From NCBI GenBank assembly GCA_025980335.1, contig JAICXO010000003.1:1-45635 (forward strand): a stretch of DNA of 45,635 nt. Direction: 5' to 3'. Below, piece after piece: positions 44,425 to 45,635 of this stretch (positions are counted from its first letter, which is position 1; each line of letters starts with the position of its first letter). This stretch comes from Sphingomonas sp. Its GTDB lineage: Bacteria > Pseudomonadota > Alphaproteobacteria > Sphingomonadales > Sphingomonadaceae. A program made the position numbers and the translations under genes. The notes under the pieces were generated by a model. The model worked only from the letters and a program-made list of their open reading frames with translations, ran no database searches and was not told where the DNA came from.

Positions 44425-45635
44425 GGGGGGCCTCCTTTGGGTGGAACGCACGACAGCTGCCGACCGGTTCCCGGGGAAAGAAATCCCGGGACCGTGTCGA
44501 AGTGAATGGCCTTGTACCAGCCTAAATCGTGGTCGGGGGGACGCGTTCCGCGCGGCAGCGGAAGGCGCGAGACGCTCTGGAAATAGGCAAGCGACGCGTC
44601 GCGCCACCATTTCGCTTCGACATATTGGCGGTCGAGCTTCGCGGCGACCGCGATGTGCCGGCCCGGGTCGACGAGCGGAGCAAGCGCCTGCCAGTCGGCT
44701 TTCGTCGAGCCGACGGTCGCGACACCGCGATCGTATCGAGCGACGAGCTCATTCCACAGGCTCCGGCCGGAGCGCATCCGATAGCTCCACGGCAGGTGGT
44801 GGAACCAAAGGAGGTAATCGTCGGGAATGCACTTGAGGTCGGCGAAGCAGCCGGCGACCGCCGGCGAATATTGCGCGACGGCATCGCTGCCGGTCGCCGT
44901 ACGGTCGAAGCCGATCCCGTCCGCGTCCGCTCGATTGTAATAAATCGGGTTCCACAGCGGCGCCGGCTGATCGTCGACCCATGGACCGGGCCCATAATGA
45001 TGATCGCTGGCCATCTGGTGGGCGAGCCCGAGCGGCGTCATATAATCCACGAGCGCCTGGCGCGACTTCAACATCATCGCAACTACTGGCCGGACGAGCC
45101 GCGGGTCGTTGCCCCACGTCATCCGCGTCCATTCTCCGGCGATCCGGCCCGGATCGGCCGACGGGTTCCACGCCAGCCGGCCGAACGCGTACCAGTTCGC
45201 CTGGTCGAAGTCCGAGCCGCTCCAGTCGCGGTCGCTTCCGGTGTTCGCGACGCCAGCAATCGCCGAAAGCGAATCCAATACCCTGGAGTCGCGCCGCGGC
45301 CGCGCGGTCCTGCTGCGCAACACCTCGGACCACATCGTCCCGAGATAGGCGAGACGCGTGCTCTCGCCGAGATATTCCTTGGTGATCTGCACTTCCATCG
45401 CGAGGCGCGTCCGCGCCATTGTGCCGAACAAGGGATGAAAAGGTTCACGGGGCTGGAAGTCGATCGGCCCGTTCTTCACCTGGAGGATGACGTTGCGGCG
45501 GAACTCGCCATCGAGCGGCTTGAACTCGTCGTAGGCCTGCCGCGCGCGATCTTCCTTCGATGCGTCCGAATAGACGAATGCGCGCCACAGCACGACGCCG
45601 TGATGCGGCGCGAGCGCGTCCGCGAGCATGTTCGC
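44412..45635 (-). CDS. Alpha-glucuronidase (GH67), partial (N-terminus beyond right edge)
   Basis: LADALAPHHGVVLWRAFVYSDASKEDRARQAYDEFKPLDGEFRRNVILQVKNGPIDFQPREPFHPLFGTM...MEVQITKEYLGESTRLAYLGTMWSEVL...LGLAHQMASDHHYGPGPW. Confidence 0.9.
   Translation of the reverse strand, partial: ANMLADALAPHHGVVLWRAFVYSDASKEDRARQAYDEFKPLDGEFRRNVILQVKNGPIDFQPREPFHPLFGTMARTRLAMEVQITKEYLGESTRLAYLGTMWSEVLRSRTARPRRDSRVLDSLSAIAGVANTGSDRDWSGSDFDQANWYAFGRLAWNPSADPGRIAGEWTRMTWGNDPRLVRPVVAMMLKSRQALVDYMTPLGLAHQMASDHHYGPGPWVDDQPAPLWNPIYYNRADADGIGFDRTATGSDAVAQYSPAVAGCFADLKCIPDDYLLWFHHLPWSYRMRSGRSLWNELVARYDRGVATVGSTKADWQALAPLVDPGRHIAVAAKLDRQYVEAKWWRDASLAYFQSVSRLPLPRGTRPPDHDLGWYKAIHFDTVPGFLSPGTGRQLSCVPPKGGPPCAL

Noticed and set aside
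1-45635. tRNA or rRNA genes, prophage, integrase or transposase genes
   Set aside because: None recognised by eye; a tRNAscan/Infernal run would be needed to exclude short RNAs fully.

Overview
The window is a GC-rich alphaproteobacterial chromosome segment, probably sphingomonad-like (inferred from gene content and repeat style). The left part (about 1-17 kb) is mostly housekeeping or stress genes. These are a partial AceE-like E1 at the left edge, an Asp/Asn beta-hydroxylase, an HxlR/azoreductase divergent pair, a branched-chain 2-oxoacid dehydrogenase E1alpha-E1beta-E2 operon, a phage-shock (psp) operon with a probable sigma54 promoter, a metal-handling cluster (Grx-MauE fusion, Met/His-rich secreted proteins, outer-membrane protein, CDF transporter), threonine synthase and exonuclease III. 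The right part (about 16.7-45.6 kb) looks like a hemicellulose utilization locus: GH29, GH31 with a PA14-like insert, GH35, GH27, GH5, GH67 (partial), two esterases, a TonB-dependent receptor, a sugar MFS permease, a ROK kinase and a mannose-6-phosphate isomerase. It is interleaved with a JmjC/cupin-like protein and four flavin-dependent 'tryptophan halogenase' paralogs. The observations most worth follow-up are: (1) five matches to a 14-bp palindrome NGNTAGCGCTANCN, four in intergenic regions of this locus and one just upstream of its left boundary, suggesting one LacI-type regulon; (2) a three-halogenase plus sugar-kinase operon whose middle halogenase (34029-35534) is full length but has lost the FAD-binding GxGxxG, the catalytic Lys, the WxWxIP motif and the catalytic Glu, i.e. 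a likely pseudoenzyme; (3) a palindromic repeat inserted in frame in the E2 linker; (4) a secreted microprotein ORF between a sigma54-like promoter and pspA; (5) a candidate structured sRNA at about 9845-9955. All calls come from reading sequence only; no database search was run.
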